Part shown: positions 44,901-55,772 of the stretch, piece by piece | Layout of the letters: each line of letters opens with the position of its first letter | Numbering within the stretch: position 1 is the stretch's first letter | DNA from: Ehretia macrophylla | Taxonomy: Eukaryota; Streptophyta; Magnoliopsida; Boraginales; Ehretiaceae | Length of the DNA: 64,000 nt | Direction: 5' to 3' | Assembly: GCA_037974665.1 (NCBI GenBank) | Contig: CM075767.1 | Coordinates: 3,629,501-3,693,500, forward strand | The notes under the pieces: generated by a model | Databases searched by the model: none | What the model was told of the DNA's origin: nothing | The model's input: the letters and a program-made list of their open reading frames with translations, nothing else | Made by a program: the position numbers and the translations under genes

Positions 44901-45607
44901 GTTTTGGTCTTGAAGTTCTAGGAAGAGAGGAATATAGAATAATAGGACAATGATCAGAAGGTCCAGGCATTTCAATATGGAGATTAGAATGATTAAACCT
45001 AGTCATCCAATCTGCATTCACAAGGGCACGATCAAGCTTGCTGGCCTTGAAATGAGTGCTAGAACTTTTATTTGTCCAAGTGTAAAGAGGCCCGTTGCTA
45101 GGGTGATCAATGAGGTTGCAATTATTTATGCAGTTTCTGAAATCAGCAGCACTTCTTGGAAGAAAATGAGATGATTTGTCATTCGGAGAAAGGACTTCAT
45201 TGAAATCTCCCATGAGACACCAAGGGACAGAGGCACAAAGAGTGTTCCAGTCTTCAATTTTAGACCATAGGAGTTAGTCCCCATAGACAAATGAGGCGTA
45301 AACCTGAGTATTATCCATTTTTGATGTAATCAGACAAAGGATAGCTTGGTCAGTAGCATCAATTTGAGTAATATCAAAAAGACTTTTGTTCCAGAGTACC
45401 CAAATTCGGCCAGTAGAGCAGAAATTGTAATTATGGATGAAACCATAATTACTAAACCTGCAAGAGATTGTTACTTTCATTTCCTTTTTTGATTTTTGTT
45501 TCCACAATACAAAAAATATAAACAGAAAATTTACTTACAAATTTCAACACTTTTTTCTGCTTTAGGGGAGCATTGAACCCCCTTATATTCCAGGAGGAAA
45601 TAATCAT
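41996..45607 (-). pseudogene. LINE d ORF2: endonuclease, reverse transcriptase, zf-RVT
   Basis: It starts MIISSWNIRGFN at 45607, its ATG overlapping the ORF1 TGA. Endonuclease motifs: ETKI region near 45500, WCLMGDFNEVLS at 45200 and SDHCPIILYSS. RT: NKSLGPDGFTAHF (44240), FRPISCCNTIYK (44060), KAFDSVNWDF (43850), GVRQGDP (43690). The catalytic box reads FDDD instead of FADD (about 43550). The zf-RVT-like C-terminus has CIFCYLVCETNEHLFF. Stops at 45274 and 43187 and frameshifts near 45500 and 44092 disable it. The normal end SWEV is altered by a small deletion near 42050. Confidence 0.86.
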
Positions 45608-48192
45608 GGGAAACTGGCTTGGGTTAACCAAGTAGTAGGACCGGCCTGACCATCCGGGAGATTACCATAGTTGGGAACAGCCATGGTAGGAATAAAACCT
45701 GATTGCTTCTCTTCCTCCTCCTCAGGGATTTCTCCAGGTTCACGATCAGCCTCATCAATGTCAGCATCAGCAAGAGCTCCATATTTGTTGGCCGTTGTAC
45801 TGACCTTTATGTTAGCTCCTAATGACTTTGGTGAAGATGCACCTGATTTAGGTGAAGATACACCTTTTTTTGGTGAGGATGCACCTATATTTGGTGAAGA
45901 TGGTGTAGCAACAAGATGTGTCTTCTCCTTTCCAACACTCTTCTTTCTAGTGACATCCGTCCAATTGTTGGTGTTGATCTCAGTGGTCAATTGATCCGCT
46001 TGCTGAACTGGCTCCACATTCACAGCTGGAGAGCTAGGTAACTGGACCGTTTGCTGAACTGGCTCCACATTCACAGCTGGAGAGCTAGGTAATGGCTCCA
46101 CATTCACAACTGGAGAGCTAGGTAACTGGACCGTTTGCTGAACTGGCTCCACATTCACATTGATAGATTTGGTTGAAGGGCAATCTGAGGACCGATGGCC
46201 AATAATATTACAATGTGAACACCTGCTTGGTTTCCAAGCATATTCAACCGGGACATCCACCCAATCACCATTTTGATCTTGGCAGTTAAAGGATCCATTT
46301 GTAATGGTCTACCCAATGTACTTGCAACATGACTGAGACCTTCCACCGACCATAAGCTGAAAGGAACATTCCTTAATTTGACCCATATTGGAACTTTGTC
46401 ACATTTGAATTCAACTCTGCGGGCATTAGGGTCCCATTTTCGCAATAACAAGGTTCTGTTGTTAACATGCCATAATTGACCAAGAACTTTAGGAATAACA
46501 TCTGAATTCTCAAAAGAGAAAACATACAAACCATTATCAGTTGATCTAACCTCCACTTGTCCAAATTTCTTCCAAATGTTGTTGACAAATTTGCTGATGA
46601 GAAAAAAAGGAGGTGGTTTGTCAAGGAATTGACCAAGAAGGCAACCTTCCCAATATTGATTCCCTATTTCATGAACTTCGTTGGGCGCTGAGCAAGCAGG
46701 TTGTCCATTACGAATAACTGGTTCATAATACTTCATCTTGCATGGTTCGGGAATTGAGCTCATGAACATATCTCGCCAATTGGAGGTTACGGAGGCTTGA
46801 GGTAGTGGATATTGCTTGCGAAATTTTTTCTTATGGTTATTCTGATTAGTTTCAGAATTTTTTGGAGGAATTGGTGGAGGGAATCCATTTTGAGATTTTT
46901 GGGTAAATCTCGAATGCTGAAGGGCAGGGAATTGGTCTGAATAATTTGTGGACAAGTTATGTGAGTGAGTTGCTGGAGGTTGGGGCCTTTGCTGTCCATG
47001 ACGACCAATTTGTGTTGCTGATACTTGGTCAAAAGTATTGGGAATAAAATTCCTAGTCTGACTTGTTTCCACCAACGAGTTGTGGGCTGGCTCACCTATC
47101 GATATACTGTTGTTCACATGCGTGCAGACAGTGCTAAGCTGTCCCACATTGATCTGGTTAATAGGACCGCCACTTGGCCTTTGCACATGTCAAATGTTTG
47201 GACAAATTGAGCATGCTGATCCCCACGGAAATGATGCAGGCCACCATTGAAATTTCTCTCTCCTCCTGAATTGTTTTGTAACGTTTGAGACAAAGGAGCA
47301 AAAGGGCCCGCGTGCATTATAGCAAGGTCCGCATGGGGCTGCTGCAATTGGTTGCTTTGTTGACCAATTTGAATAAAGTTAGAGACTTGGTCCGCGTGGG
47401 GTTGCTGGAAACCATGAGATTGGGAATCTAACAAAGCATGGCCTGCGCAACGATTGCCACTAGGCAAATTTCTCTCTCCTCTAAAATGATGGTCACCAAT
47501 TGAACTAGATGGTTGAAAGGCGCCGAAAGTGGAATTGGAACTCATGAGGATTGGCGCATGGTTCATAGCACTGGACGAAATATTCCAAGCATTGAAATCT
47601 GAATGTGTTGGCAATTGTTGACTTCCAACATTAGCATGTGGGTAGCCGGACCCACCTAAATTGATATTCTTATTCGCCACTTCCAAAAGTGGATTGTTCT
47701 TGCTGTGAATACTTGTACCAAGTGCAGCATTTCCATCGGGTTTAGCTTGAGATCCGACATTAGCATGTGGGTTTGTGGACCCACTAATTTGAACGTTGGA
47801 TTGACCATTCACACCATCGTCGGATGTCTGCAAATTATTGATTGTACCCACGGCTTGAATAGTACTCACGGCTTGAAAAGTGTCCATGCTTTGAATATTT
47901 GTACCTTGAGCTTCATCTCCAGTGGATTTTGCTCTAGCAGAAAGTGGCGATTCACCATATGATTTAGACTGAACTTCTTTAGTAGAAGAAGAGGAAGGAA
48001 TAATATCATCCGTCTTATTCTTCGAATTGATTTTGTTGAAAGTGTGTTCAAGCTCTTTACTTGAGTTAAACGATTCATCTTCATCAAAGGCAGATGAAGA
48101 TGAATCTTCAGAAATTTCTGAAACATTAGCTGACTTGGATTTGGTCTTAAGCCTAGCACTAGCTCCAGTTGGCTTCTTCTTATCACCAGCCA
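45604..48192 (-). pseudogene. LINE d ORF1
   Basis: It starts MAGDKKKPTGASARLKTK at 48192, with an acidic Ser-rich segment, then a Gly/His/Asn/Gln-rich region. The DUF4283-type domain (YWEGCLLGQFLDKPPPFFL, WVKLRNVPFSLWSVEGL) is near 46350-46640. Then the knuckle CSHCNIIGHRSSDC (46200) and tandem repeats of VEPVQQTVQLPSSP. Frame breaks: about 47185, and near 46290 where about 25 codons of the domain are missing. The TGA at 45604-45606 overlaps the ORF2 start as ATGA. Role: RNA-binding chaperone of the LINE. Confidence 0.83.
45995..46160 (-). repeat. Tandem repeats within LINE d ORF1
   Basis: A unit of about 66 bp encoding NVEPVQQTVQLPSSPAV-like sequence occurs three to four times with partial copies. 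A second, shorter repeat just downstream encodes (G/V)(A/V)SSPK units (45820-45890). Such low-complexity linkers vary in length between LINE copies. Confidence 0.75.
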
Positions 48193-48344
48193 TGGTGAAA
48201 GAAGAAAAGAAGTGGCTGAGGGACGGGTATGGATGAGTGTTTAGGTTACTGTTTGGTGGTGTTTGATGGTGGTGGTGTCTGAGTTTAGAGAGAAGGGAGA
48301 GAATTTTCTCTCTCTTCCATCCGTATGTTTTGTTGTTTCCTTGA
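48193..48344 (-). other. LINE d 5' leader, inner part
   Basis: Non-coding leader upstream of ORF1, with AGAGAG-rich sequence like the LINE b leader at 24870-24910. It ends at the left target-site duplication of the Mutator-like element. Confidence 0.6.
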
Positions 48345-48468
48345 GAGAAAACCTCCCAATTAGTCTCCATTGTTTCCTTTTGTCTCAAATTAGTCTCCAT
48401 TGTTTCAACTGTCCCAAACTAGTCCCCAATGTTTCAAAAAAAGTCTCAAGTTAGTCCCTTCTGTTAAA
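48345..48468 (+). repeat. Left terminal inverted repeat of the Mutator-like element
   Basis: It begins GAGAAAACCTCCCAATTAG and contains repeated (A)TTAGTCYCCATTGTTTC units; its reverse complement is at 49578-49701. Confidence 0.88.
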
Positions 48469-48540
48469 TTAGGTGTTAAACTTAACAGAAATGAACAGTA
48501 AAAAAGGGGTAAAATGGTAAAAACAGCTACCTTCCCCTTA

Positions 48541-48690
48541 TACCACCGCCTCTGCCACCACCAATCACACCACCACCGCCTCTGCCACCACCAACCACAC
48601 CACCACCGCCTCTGCCACCACCAACCACACCAACACCGCCTCTGCCACCACCAACCACACCAACACCGCCTCTGCTACCACCAAACACAC
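48541..48690 (+). repeat. Five 30-bp tandem repeats in the Mutator-like element
   Basis: The unit TACCACCGCCTCTGCCACCA plus ten more bases repeats five times with an exact 30-bp period and few changes. It reads open in one frame as a His/Pro-rich repeat, but this is composition, not evidence of a protein. Confidence 0.9.
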
Positions 48691-48736
48691 CACACAAAAC
48701 ACACACAAATTATATACACAAATCACACAACACACC

Positions 48737-49130
48737 ACCATGCACTGCCATTGCCGCCACCACCACCATGCACCACCACCACCACCATCAACCAATACTA
48801 CCACCACCACCAACAACGCATAAAACACACACACATATACAAAAATCATACACACACAATACACACAAATCACATACACAATACACACACATACACATAA
48901 AACCAACAACCACTGCCACCACCAACAACCACTGCCTACCAACATACACCACCATGCACTGCCATTGCCGCCACCACCATGCACCGCCACCACCACCACC
49001 AACCAATACTATCACCACCACCAACAACGCATAAAACACACACACATATACAAAAATCACACACACACAATACACACACATACACACAAATCCAACAACC
49101 ACTGCCACCACCAACAGCCACTGCCTACCA
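48737..49130 (+). repeat. 214-bp tandem duplication, CCA- and CA-rich
   Basis: ACCATGCACTGCCATTG at 48737 recurs at 48951, a 214-bp period, followed by CACACA tracts in each copy. One of the copies has small indels. Confidence 0.8.
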
Positions 49131-49252
49131 ACCACCGTCGCCAACCAACTGCCGCCACATACAACACACATATATACACACAACACACATATATACGCAC
49201 ATAAATCATACACATACCTATTTTTTGTTGTTTTTCTTTTTTTGGTCAGTGG

Positions 49253-49460
49253 GATGGGGGCAGCGGCGTGGGGAGACGGTGAAGGTGGGAGCAATGGCAT
49301 GGGGAGAGGGAGGGGGTAGGGCAGCGACGTGGGAGGGGGGTGGTAGTGGGGCGGCGACGTGGGAAGCGGGGTGGGGCGGCGACGTGGGAGGGGGGTGGTG
49401 GTGGGGCGGCGACATGAGAGGGGAGGGAGAGGTGGGGCGGCGACGTGGGAGGGGGGTGGG
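49253..49460 (+). repeat. G-rich imperfect tandem repeats
   Basis: Units of about 30-45 bp with core GGGGCGGCGACGTGGGAGGGG repeat several times. The plus strand is very G-rich with many GGGG runs and could form G-quadruplexes. The left half of the element is instead C-rich on this strand. Confidence 0.7.
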
Positions 49461-49738
49461 GTGTTTGTTTTGAGTTTGGGAATAGGGGTGGGGATCAGAT
49501 GGGTGAGGGAGGGTTTTTAGTAATTTTAATTAGGTTTTAAGGGTGTTTTAGTCATTTAATAGGTTATCTGTTATATTTTTAACAGAAGGGACTAATTTGA
49601 GACTTTTTTTGAAACATTGGGGACTAGTTTGGGACAGTTGAAACAATGGGGACTAATTTGAGACAAAAGGAAACAATGGGGACTAATTGTGAGGTTTTCT
49701 CTTTTCTTGACCTTTCTTTTACTAATTGTACTGAACTT

Positions 49739-52604
49739 ACCCATAGACTATAAGAAATCGGGTAGATAATACCCGCATCAAGCAAATTGATGATCTCTTT
49801 GTGGACGACATCACCAATCTTTGGGTTTAGTCTTCTCTGAAATTCTTGAGAAGGAGTAACTCCTTCCTCGAGATGAATTTTGTGCATACACACAGAGGGA
49901 TCTATTCTTTTAAGTCAAAAATTGTCCAACCTATCGCCTGTTTATGCGTGCCTAGGACCTTTAATAATCTTTCTTCATGCTCAGGTGTCAAATCCAAGGC
50001 AATAATGACAGGCAGTGTCTCATCAGGTCCTAAGTAGGCATACTTCAGATGTTCAGGTAAGGTTTTGAGTTCCAACGCTGGTAGAGACTTAATTGTGGGG
50101 CAATCTGAAACTTCAAGGAAAGAAGTTGTTACTTGATCGTCCTTAACTAGATCAACAACAACGGAAGCAAAGGCGACAATTTGAGGTGAAATGTCGCATT
50201 CAAACAATGGTCGTTCAAGTTCAACTATCTCCTCATTAGGAGTTAAGATTGATTGGGCAAACTCATCTATGCATAAGTCAATGGTATCAACATGGAAGCA
50301 TTCTTCTTCCCCATCTTGGTTCAACTTATTTGCTGCGTCAACAACCCTGAATTTTGTTCTCATGTTCCCAAATGTAAGTTCTATCATTCCCGTCCTACAG
50401 TAAATAACAACATCAGCTGTTGCTAAGAATGGTATACCTAATAAGACGGGAGTGATATTTCTGTTATTAGGCCTAAGTCCATATCTAACACAATGAAATC
50501 TACTGGGAACAAGAATTCTCCTACTCTAACTATTACATCCTCTACAATACCTCTAAATCTTTGCTCAGATCTATTTGCCAATTAAAGGGTTACATTTGTC
50601 GGTGTTAACACTCCATGACCTAACCTTTGGTAAACTGTGTGAGGGATTAGATTAACACTGGATCCTAAGTCTAGTAAGGCGTTTTCTACTTGTTGATCAT
50701 TGATTAAATATGGAATGGTGAAAGCTCCTGGGTCACTGCACTTTTGAGGCAGCCTTCTAGTGCAGATGTTACTAACCTTTTCAGTAAGACGAACCTTCTT
50801 AGGAATGGAGGTGGTCCTTCTCTTCGTCACACACAGATCCTTCAGAAATTTGGCATAGGATGGACTCTGTTGGATTACCTCTACCATGGGCAAATTGATC
50901 TTAATGTCTTTGAGATGCTCTAAGACCTTGAGTTGTTTTGGATCATCAATCGACTTTGGACGGGACAGAGCTGTGGGGAAAGGTACTTGAGATGATGGTT
51001 CAACTATTGGTTCCACCGTTGGATTTGATTCCTACGGGGGTCATTAACATTGTTGCTTACAACCTCAATCTCAGGTTCCTCTATCTCCTCAAGAACATCC
51101 CTATTCTTTTCTCTAGAGTTTTCCCACTCCTAAGGGTAGTCACGGCCTTGGCCTGTTCTTGTACAGTCTCAGTTTGGACAGTACTACACTGTCCTCGTGG
51201 ATTTGCCACGGTCTGAGACAGAAGCTTACCCTCGTCTCTCTTACTTAAAGTTTGGGCCATCTGCCCGAGTTGTCCTTCAAGTTTAGCAATAGACTGTTGC
51301 TGAACTTGGAACATTTGCACTAGTTTATCAAATTTGTCATCAGATGACGACTGTGTAGGAGGAAGAGTGGGGACATTGTTCCGTTGTGTTCTGAACGGAT
51401 TGTCCTGTTGGACTGGGTAGTAACCAGAAGGATTATTATTTTGTGGCCTCTGATATTGATATTGATATTGAGGCTCATAGTTTCCTTGTCTTTTCTGATA
51501 TTGTTGTTGAGGAAACTGAGTCTCATGATTCCCTTGTCGCCACAAAAATGCGGGATTGTCTCGCCAGCCAGGATTATACGTGTTAGAATACGGATTGTAA
51601 TTCCTTGTATATCCTTGAGTGGCATAGAGTTGTTCTTGCATGAATTCGGGAAATTGTGTACCGATTGGACAGTCTAGAGTAGAGTGATCTACTGTAGAAC
51701 ATACGGCACAAATTTCTGTGATTTGAGGGGCTTGTGAAGAAATAGACCCTAGAGAGATGAATTTTTCTACTTGTTGGGCTAGGGCATCTACTTTGTTGGT
51801 CAACTGGGTGTTGGAGTTAGAGTTAACTTCAAACAATGCCCTCTTTTGGGAATTGTGAGTGCTCTTAGTTTCTCTATCTATAGTTGTGTTCTAAAGAGAA
51901 TCTTCAGCTATATTTTCAATTCTACTCCAAGCTTCATCCGTTGTGAGGATAAAGAAACCTCCATTGCTCATTGCATTTATCATCATTTTATGCTGAGGTG
52001 TAAGACCTTTAAAGAACTAATGCAAGAGATCGTGACGATCAAACCCATGGTGAGGACACTGATTTTTAAGATCAAGAAATCTTTCCCATGCTTCATGATA
52101 TGGCTCTAAGTCCAATTGAGCAAATGTCATGATGTCATTTTGAAGAGTGGTAGTTTTTGCCATTGGGAAGAACCTATGTAGGAATTTTCGAATAAGTTCT
52201 TCCCAAGAAGTGATAACTTCTGCGTCGAAATGATTTAGCCACTGTTTGGCTTTATCTTTCAAAGAAAATGGAAATAGACACAGTTGAATATTCTCACGGG
52301 TCACATTTGGAATATGAAGTGTTGAACATGCTTCCAGGAATTGTATAATGTGAGCGTGAGGGTTTTCGTTGCTATTTCCATAGAAGGAAGGAAGCATTGA
52401 AATTGTCCCTGTCTTGAGCTCAAAGTTGACATTACCAAGAGCCGGTGGGGTTATGGAAAACTCGTGATTATAATCGCCCGGAGAAAATTGTTGACGTAAA
52501 GTCATTGGTTGGTTCACAGGTCGATTAACAGGTTGAGCTATTGGGAGTGGCGGAAGGTTTTGAACGTTTCCTTCTTGATCCACCATCGGGACTGGGACTC
52601 TCAT
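49739..52604 (-). pseudogene. gag: Athila gag, protease and start of RT
   Basis: Gag starts MRVPVPMVDQEG at 52604 and shows LPSFYGNSNENPHAHI, LFPFSLKDKAKQWLNHF and WEELIRKFLHRFFP (52150-52400). Two stops lie near 52017 and 51890. The zinc knuckle CAVCSTVDHSTLDC is near 51690, then a Gln/Asn/Tyr-rich region. The protease-like domain has ALLDLGSSVNLIP (about 50660). A stop at 50582 and frame damage near 50400 follow. The polymerase N-terminus shows EEGVTPSQEFQRRLNP and IIYPIS, ending at the LINE d insertion. Confidence 0.83.
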
Positions 52605-52931
52605 TTGCGGAGTTTTCTAGGGCTCAGGATTATATGGGGTAAGTTCCAGATCCAAGGAACGACGCCCATGCATACACAAAAACTAATATATATAAGTGCA
52701 GTAAGAAACTATAAGAAAATATGCTAAGTATATATATAGACTATATTTATAAAAGCATAAAACAGTTATAATACTTCAATACAAAATAAAACTACACAAT
52801 TTAAAATACTAATATACTTTACAGACAGTTATATAAGTAAAACAGTGTAAAACAAGTATAAACAATATAAACAGTAATTACAACACTTAAAATAAATTCA
52901 CAATTACTTCTATCAATAACTATATCGTGCT
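52605..52931 (-). other. Leader of the Athila element
   Basis: AT-rich leader between primer site and gag; nothing else seen. Confidence 0.55.
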
Positions 52932-52949
52932 TTCCCAGCAACGTCACCA
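52932..52949 (-). other. Degenerate tRNA-Asp-like primer site of the Athila element
   Basis: The minus strand reads TGGTGACGTTGCTGGGAA directly inside the 5' LTR. Athila elements typically have TGGCGCCGTTGCCGGGGA, complementary to tRNA-Asp; the changes are all C-to-T or G-to-A. Confidence 0.7.
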
Positions 52950-52955
52950 AAAACT

Positions 52956-54713
52956 TGATGCTTACGAGGTGGTCGTGTGAAAAGTGTGTAAAATAGACCA
53001 AGTTTAAATACTTGCAAGTGCACGGATCTTTGTAGTGTAGTGTTCTCTGAGTTAGGAATCGTACCACAGAGAAGCACGTTAGTTAGTTAGTGAAGTAGTG
53101 TGTGAAAGCGTTTAAAGTGGAAGTGTAACAGTTTGCATAAGGTGTTTGATTAAATTATACTACAACTAAATTAAACTAACTAAATATGAATACGAGGGGT
53201 AGTGATCTGCTAGGGGTCGAATATGTAAATGAGGCAATTAATCTAGGCTCGGTATTCAAGATTATCTGATTTTATGCAAGGGTTAAGCTACAAGCATTTA
53301 ACCTAATCAATTAACTTAGCCTATTAAAATTCCGATTACTAACTCTGATGTAGGTGTTGTGCCATCTACGAGCATTGGAGCCATAGTATGGAATTGTCCT
53401 TGCAACCTGGTGTAAAAGGTTTGTTTCGACTAAGCAATCAACTTCTCCTTACTGGTTTAGAAACTATGGCCTACTTAAAAGCGTTACCTATAGTTCATGG
53501 AATCTAAGGTTGTCAAGCTATTTTTGATTCACTATTAAAGAATGGATACATGGTACGAAAGTAAAGTAATCATAACATCTACTTAAAAGCATCACGTTAT
53601 GGAAGACAATAATTATGTATGAAAGACATTACTGAATTAAAAACAAGCCATATATTGCATTTTAAAAGCGTATAATCTGAATCCAAGACTGTATATTAAA
53701 ATACTAACATTTACAATATTCTCCCCTAGATAACAATCTACTCAGACAAATGAATACGAATTCTGTAAATAAAAGAGAGTCAAGAAGGCTCCCCTGTATC
53801 GACGAACGCATATTTCTGATCCCCGATATTTGAGCAGAGGTCCGACGCAAAATAACTATTCGGGCGGAGCTAATTTTTCCCGAATAAGAACTACTAGGGA
53901 TGAGTTTCCCCCGAATAAGAGTTTTCCTATTGAAAGCTATTAAGGCAGAACCTCCCCCGGATAATAACTACTTGGGTCAGACTTCCTCCTCATAGTAACT
54001 ATTCAGGCAAAATTTTCCCGAATAAGAACTGTCTAGGTGGGATTTTCCCCATATCCTACTAATTAATTAAATACAACTAAAACTAAAACTAACTAGAATT
54101 AACACGAAAATTGATTAAAAATAATGAAAATCCAAAATTAATTACTAAATTCAGAGGGAGGGGGTCTCTTTATAGACAAAATCTTAGAGGCACGCTCGAA
54201 CGCCTGTTTGGCATGCTCGAGCTCGCCTGGTCTTCGTCCAATTGATGTGCGCCACGTTAGCTTTTCGAAAGCTTCAATAGCATGCTCGAGCGCCACTAAG
54301 GGGTACTCGAGCACGCGTCTGCTCCAACGGTTGTCTCTTTGCCATGTGTTTTCTTCTGGAATGTTGTGGATTTTTTTGCATTGAGCGCCCTTTTGTTGAC
54401 CTTGTGGGCTGGAATTTTGACTTTTGACCGAGCGTTGACCATTTTTGAGCTATTTTCAGCATTCCGTGTCTGATTACACGCTAGTTTCGGCCAAATTCTG
54501 ACTGTAAGGACTTCATTCTTCCACCATTCCGCATGTTTTCCCCATTGTTCACTTTTTGACTTGCATTTTGGATCATTTTTGGGTCTGAACTTTCATTTTC
54601 CGGTATTTTCCTACATTGCATCAAAAGTATCAAAATGTTGCAATTATTCCTTAGTTAAGATGCAAATATATTACAAATACCAAGGTTTGAGTGCTGTAAA
54701 TATAGTCACATCA
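52956..54713 (-). repeat. 5' LTR of the Athila element (1758 bp)
   Basis: On the minus strand it begins TGATGTGAC (54713) and ends GTAAGCATCA (52956), so the ends are inverted repeats. The inner end lies six bases from the primer site. The middle has repeated CCCGAATAAGAACTA-type sequence (53870-54030) and CTCGAGC-rich sequence (54190-54310). Its first 158 bp match the stub at 36287-36444. Confidence 0.85.
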
Positions 54714-54775
54714 GTCTCAATTACAAACCGAGTGTCCACTAAGTATGATCAAGTTTACCATTTATGCAACATATA
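54714..54775. other. Short spacer between Athila LTR and element D
   Basis: 62 bp with no recognisable feature; it is flanking DNA of one or both elements. Confidence 0.5.
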
Positions 54776-54926
54776 TGATATGAACTACGCCAACATGCGA
54801 CGCAACCTAACACCAAATATGGCAAACGATCCCAAGACCTTTCAGGAATGGATAGAACCACGACCCTATGCTTAGCAAAGCTAGAACACTGGTATAGTTG
54901 AGGACGCCACAAACAAGGATTGGAAA

Positions 54927-55772
54927 TGATATGAACCACCCCCACATGAGCCGCAACCCAACAACAAATATGGCAAACCCCCCCAACACCTTTCAGGATT
55001 CGATGGACACCGCGACCCGTTGCTTAGCAAAGCAAGAACCTTGGTATAATTGATAAAGACGCCACAAACGGGGGTGGAAAATCCGTTTGATAAGTCAAGG
55101 TTGAACGCCACAAGAATTATCTTGATAAGTTCTGAAAAGTTCTTGAGAACTCAAGGAGAATAATCTCACAATTTAATTTCAGAATTGTCTAACTTTATTA
55201 TCACAAAAAGTGCCTTATATAGGCAATAACAAATAAGTAACCTGCTTGGAAAAAGACTCCTAAACCCTAGCCCAAGTAGGAAAAACGTGAATAGTAACTA
55301 GGTCAAAGGAAACAAACTTGAAGACCAAGAAAAGACTCCTATTAACTATTCACGTGAATAGTTACGTGAATAGTAACTAAAAAGGAAGCAAACTTGCAGC
55401 CCAAGAAAAGCTCCTTTCTAGTGTGAACACCTAATCTTGCAACCCAAGAAAGTCTTTTTCCTAGTGTGAACACCTAAATTCGTCCATAGTGGACCCTCCA
55501 TAGTGGACCCTAGGAAATAAACTAGAATGCAAATTAAACTTAAACTAAAACTATGATAGAATTACAAAGAAATCAAATCTTGACCAAATCTTCAAATCTT
55601 CTTGAAACTTCTTGAAGAATCTTGAAGTTCTTGAATCTTGAAAATAGAATCTTGACTTGAATCTTTGCTGGAAAATTCGCCCAAAAGGTTCAATGAATGT
55701 GGACGCCCAATTGGTTCATTGAATGTGGATGCTTCAATTGGTTCATTGAATGTGGATGACTGGTTCGCATCA
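54927..55772 (-). repeat. 3' LTR of element C (846 bp)
   Basis: Minus strand: starts TGATGCGAACCAGTC at 55772 after a polypurine tract and ends GGTTCATATCA at 54927. It has an extra copy of a GGTTCATTGAATGTGGATG-type repeat near its start (55690-55755) and a perfect heat-shock array at 55599-55616. Confidence 0.88.

Larger units (their letters stand above)
48336..49710. mobile_element. Mutator-like non-autonomous DNA element (1357 bp)
   Basis: The body 48345-49701 has terminal inverted repeats of 124 bp with only about four mismatches (48345-48468 and 49578-49701), starting GAGAAAACCTC. It is flanked by 9-bp duplications, TTTCCTTGA (48336-48344) and TTTTCTTGA (49702-49710), one mismatch. Long inverted repeats with a 9-bp duplication are the signature of Mutator-like elements. 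No transposase is encoded; the interior is tandem, low-complexity sequence, so it needs a transposase in trans. It is inserted in the LINE d leader. Confidence 0.85.
41844..49738 (-). mobile_element. LINE d: apparently full-length L1-type LINE with 19-bp TSD
   Basis: The body is 41863-49719. The target-site duplication TACTACTTGTACCGAACTT at 41844-41862 and TACTAATTGTACTGAACTT at 49720-49738 differ at two positions, so the insertion is old. It splits Athila RT between WVSSVQ and VVLKKSG. The 3' end (minus strand) has ACTGAATTAACA and an A-tail of about 14. A Mutator-like element lies in the 5' leader. Without it the LINE is about 6.5 kb. LINE a is a truncated relative. Confidence 0.9.
36287..54713 (-). 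mobile_element. Athila-type Ty3/gypsy element with two nested LINEs
   Basis: On the minus strand: 5' LTR (52956-54713), a tRNA-Asp-like primer site, gag, protease, RT, RNase H, integrase, a long 3' region and a 158-bp stub of the 3' LTR (36287-36444). Motifs such as PFSLKDKAKQWLNHF, YYCFLDGYSG and [14 protein letters not shown] are typical of Athila. LINE d (inside RT) and LINE e (3' region) are inserted with duplications. The element is dead: many stops, and RT and integrase catalytic residues lost. The 3' LTR stub abuts element T, implying a deletion across both. Confidence 0.88.

Noticed and set aside
48541..48690. CRISPR-like array
   Set aside because: The 30-bp units are contiguous without spacers and lie in a plant DNA transposon.
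48514..49473. His/Pro-rich and Val/Cys-rich ORFs on both strands of the Mutator-like element
   Set aside because: They follow from the CCA, CA and GGGG tandem repeats; no start context, domain or conservation supports coding.
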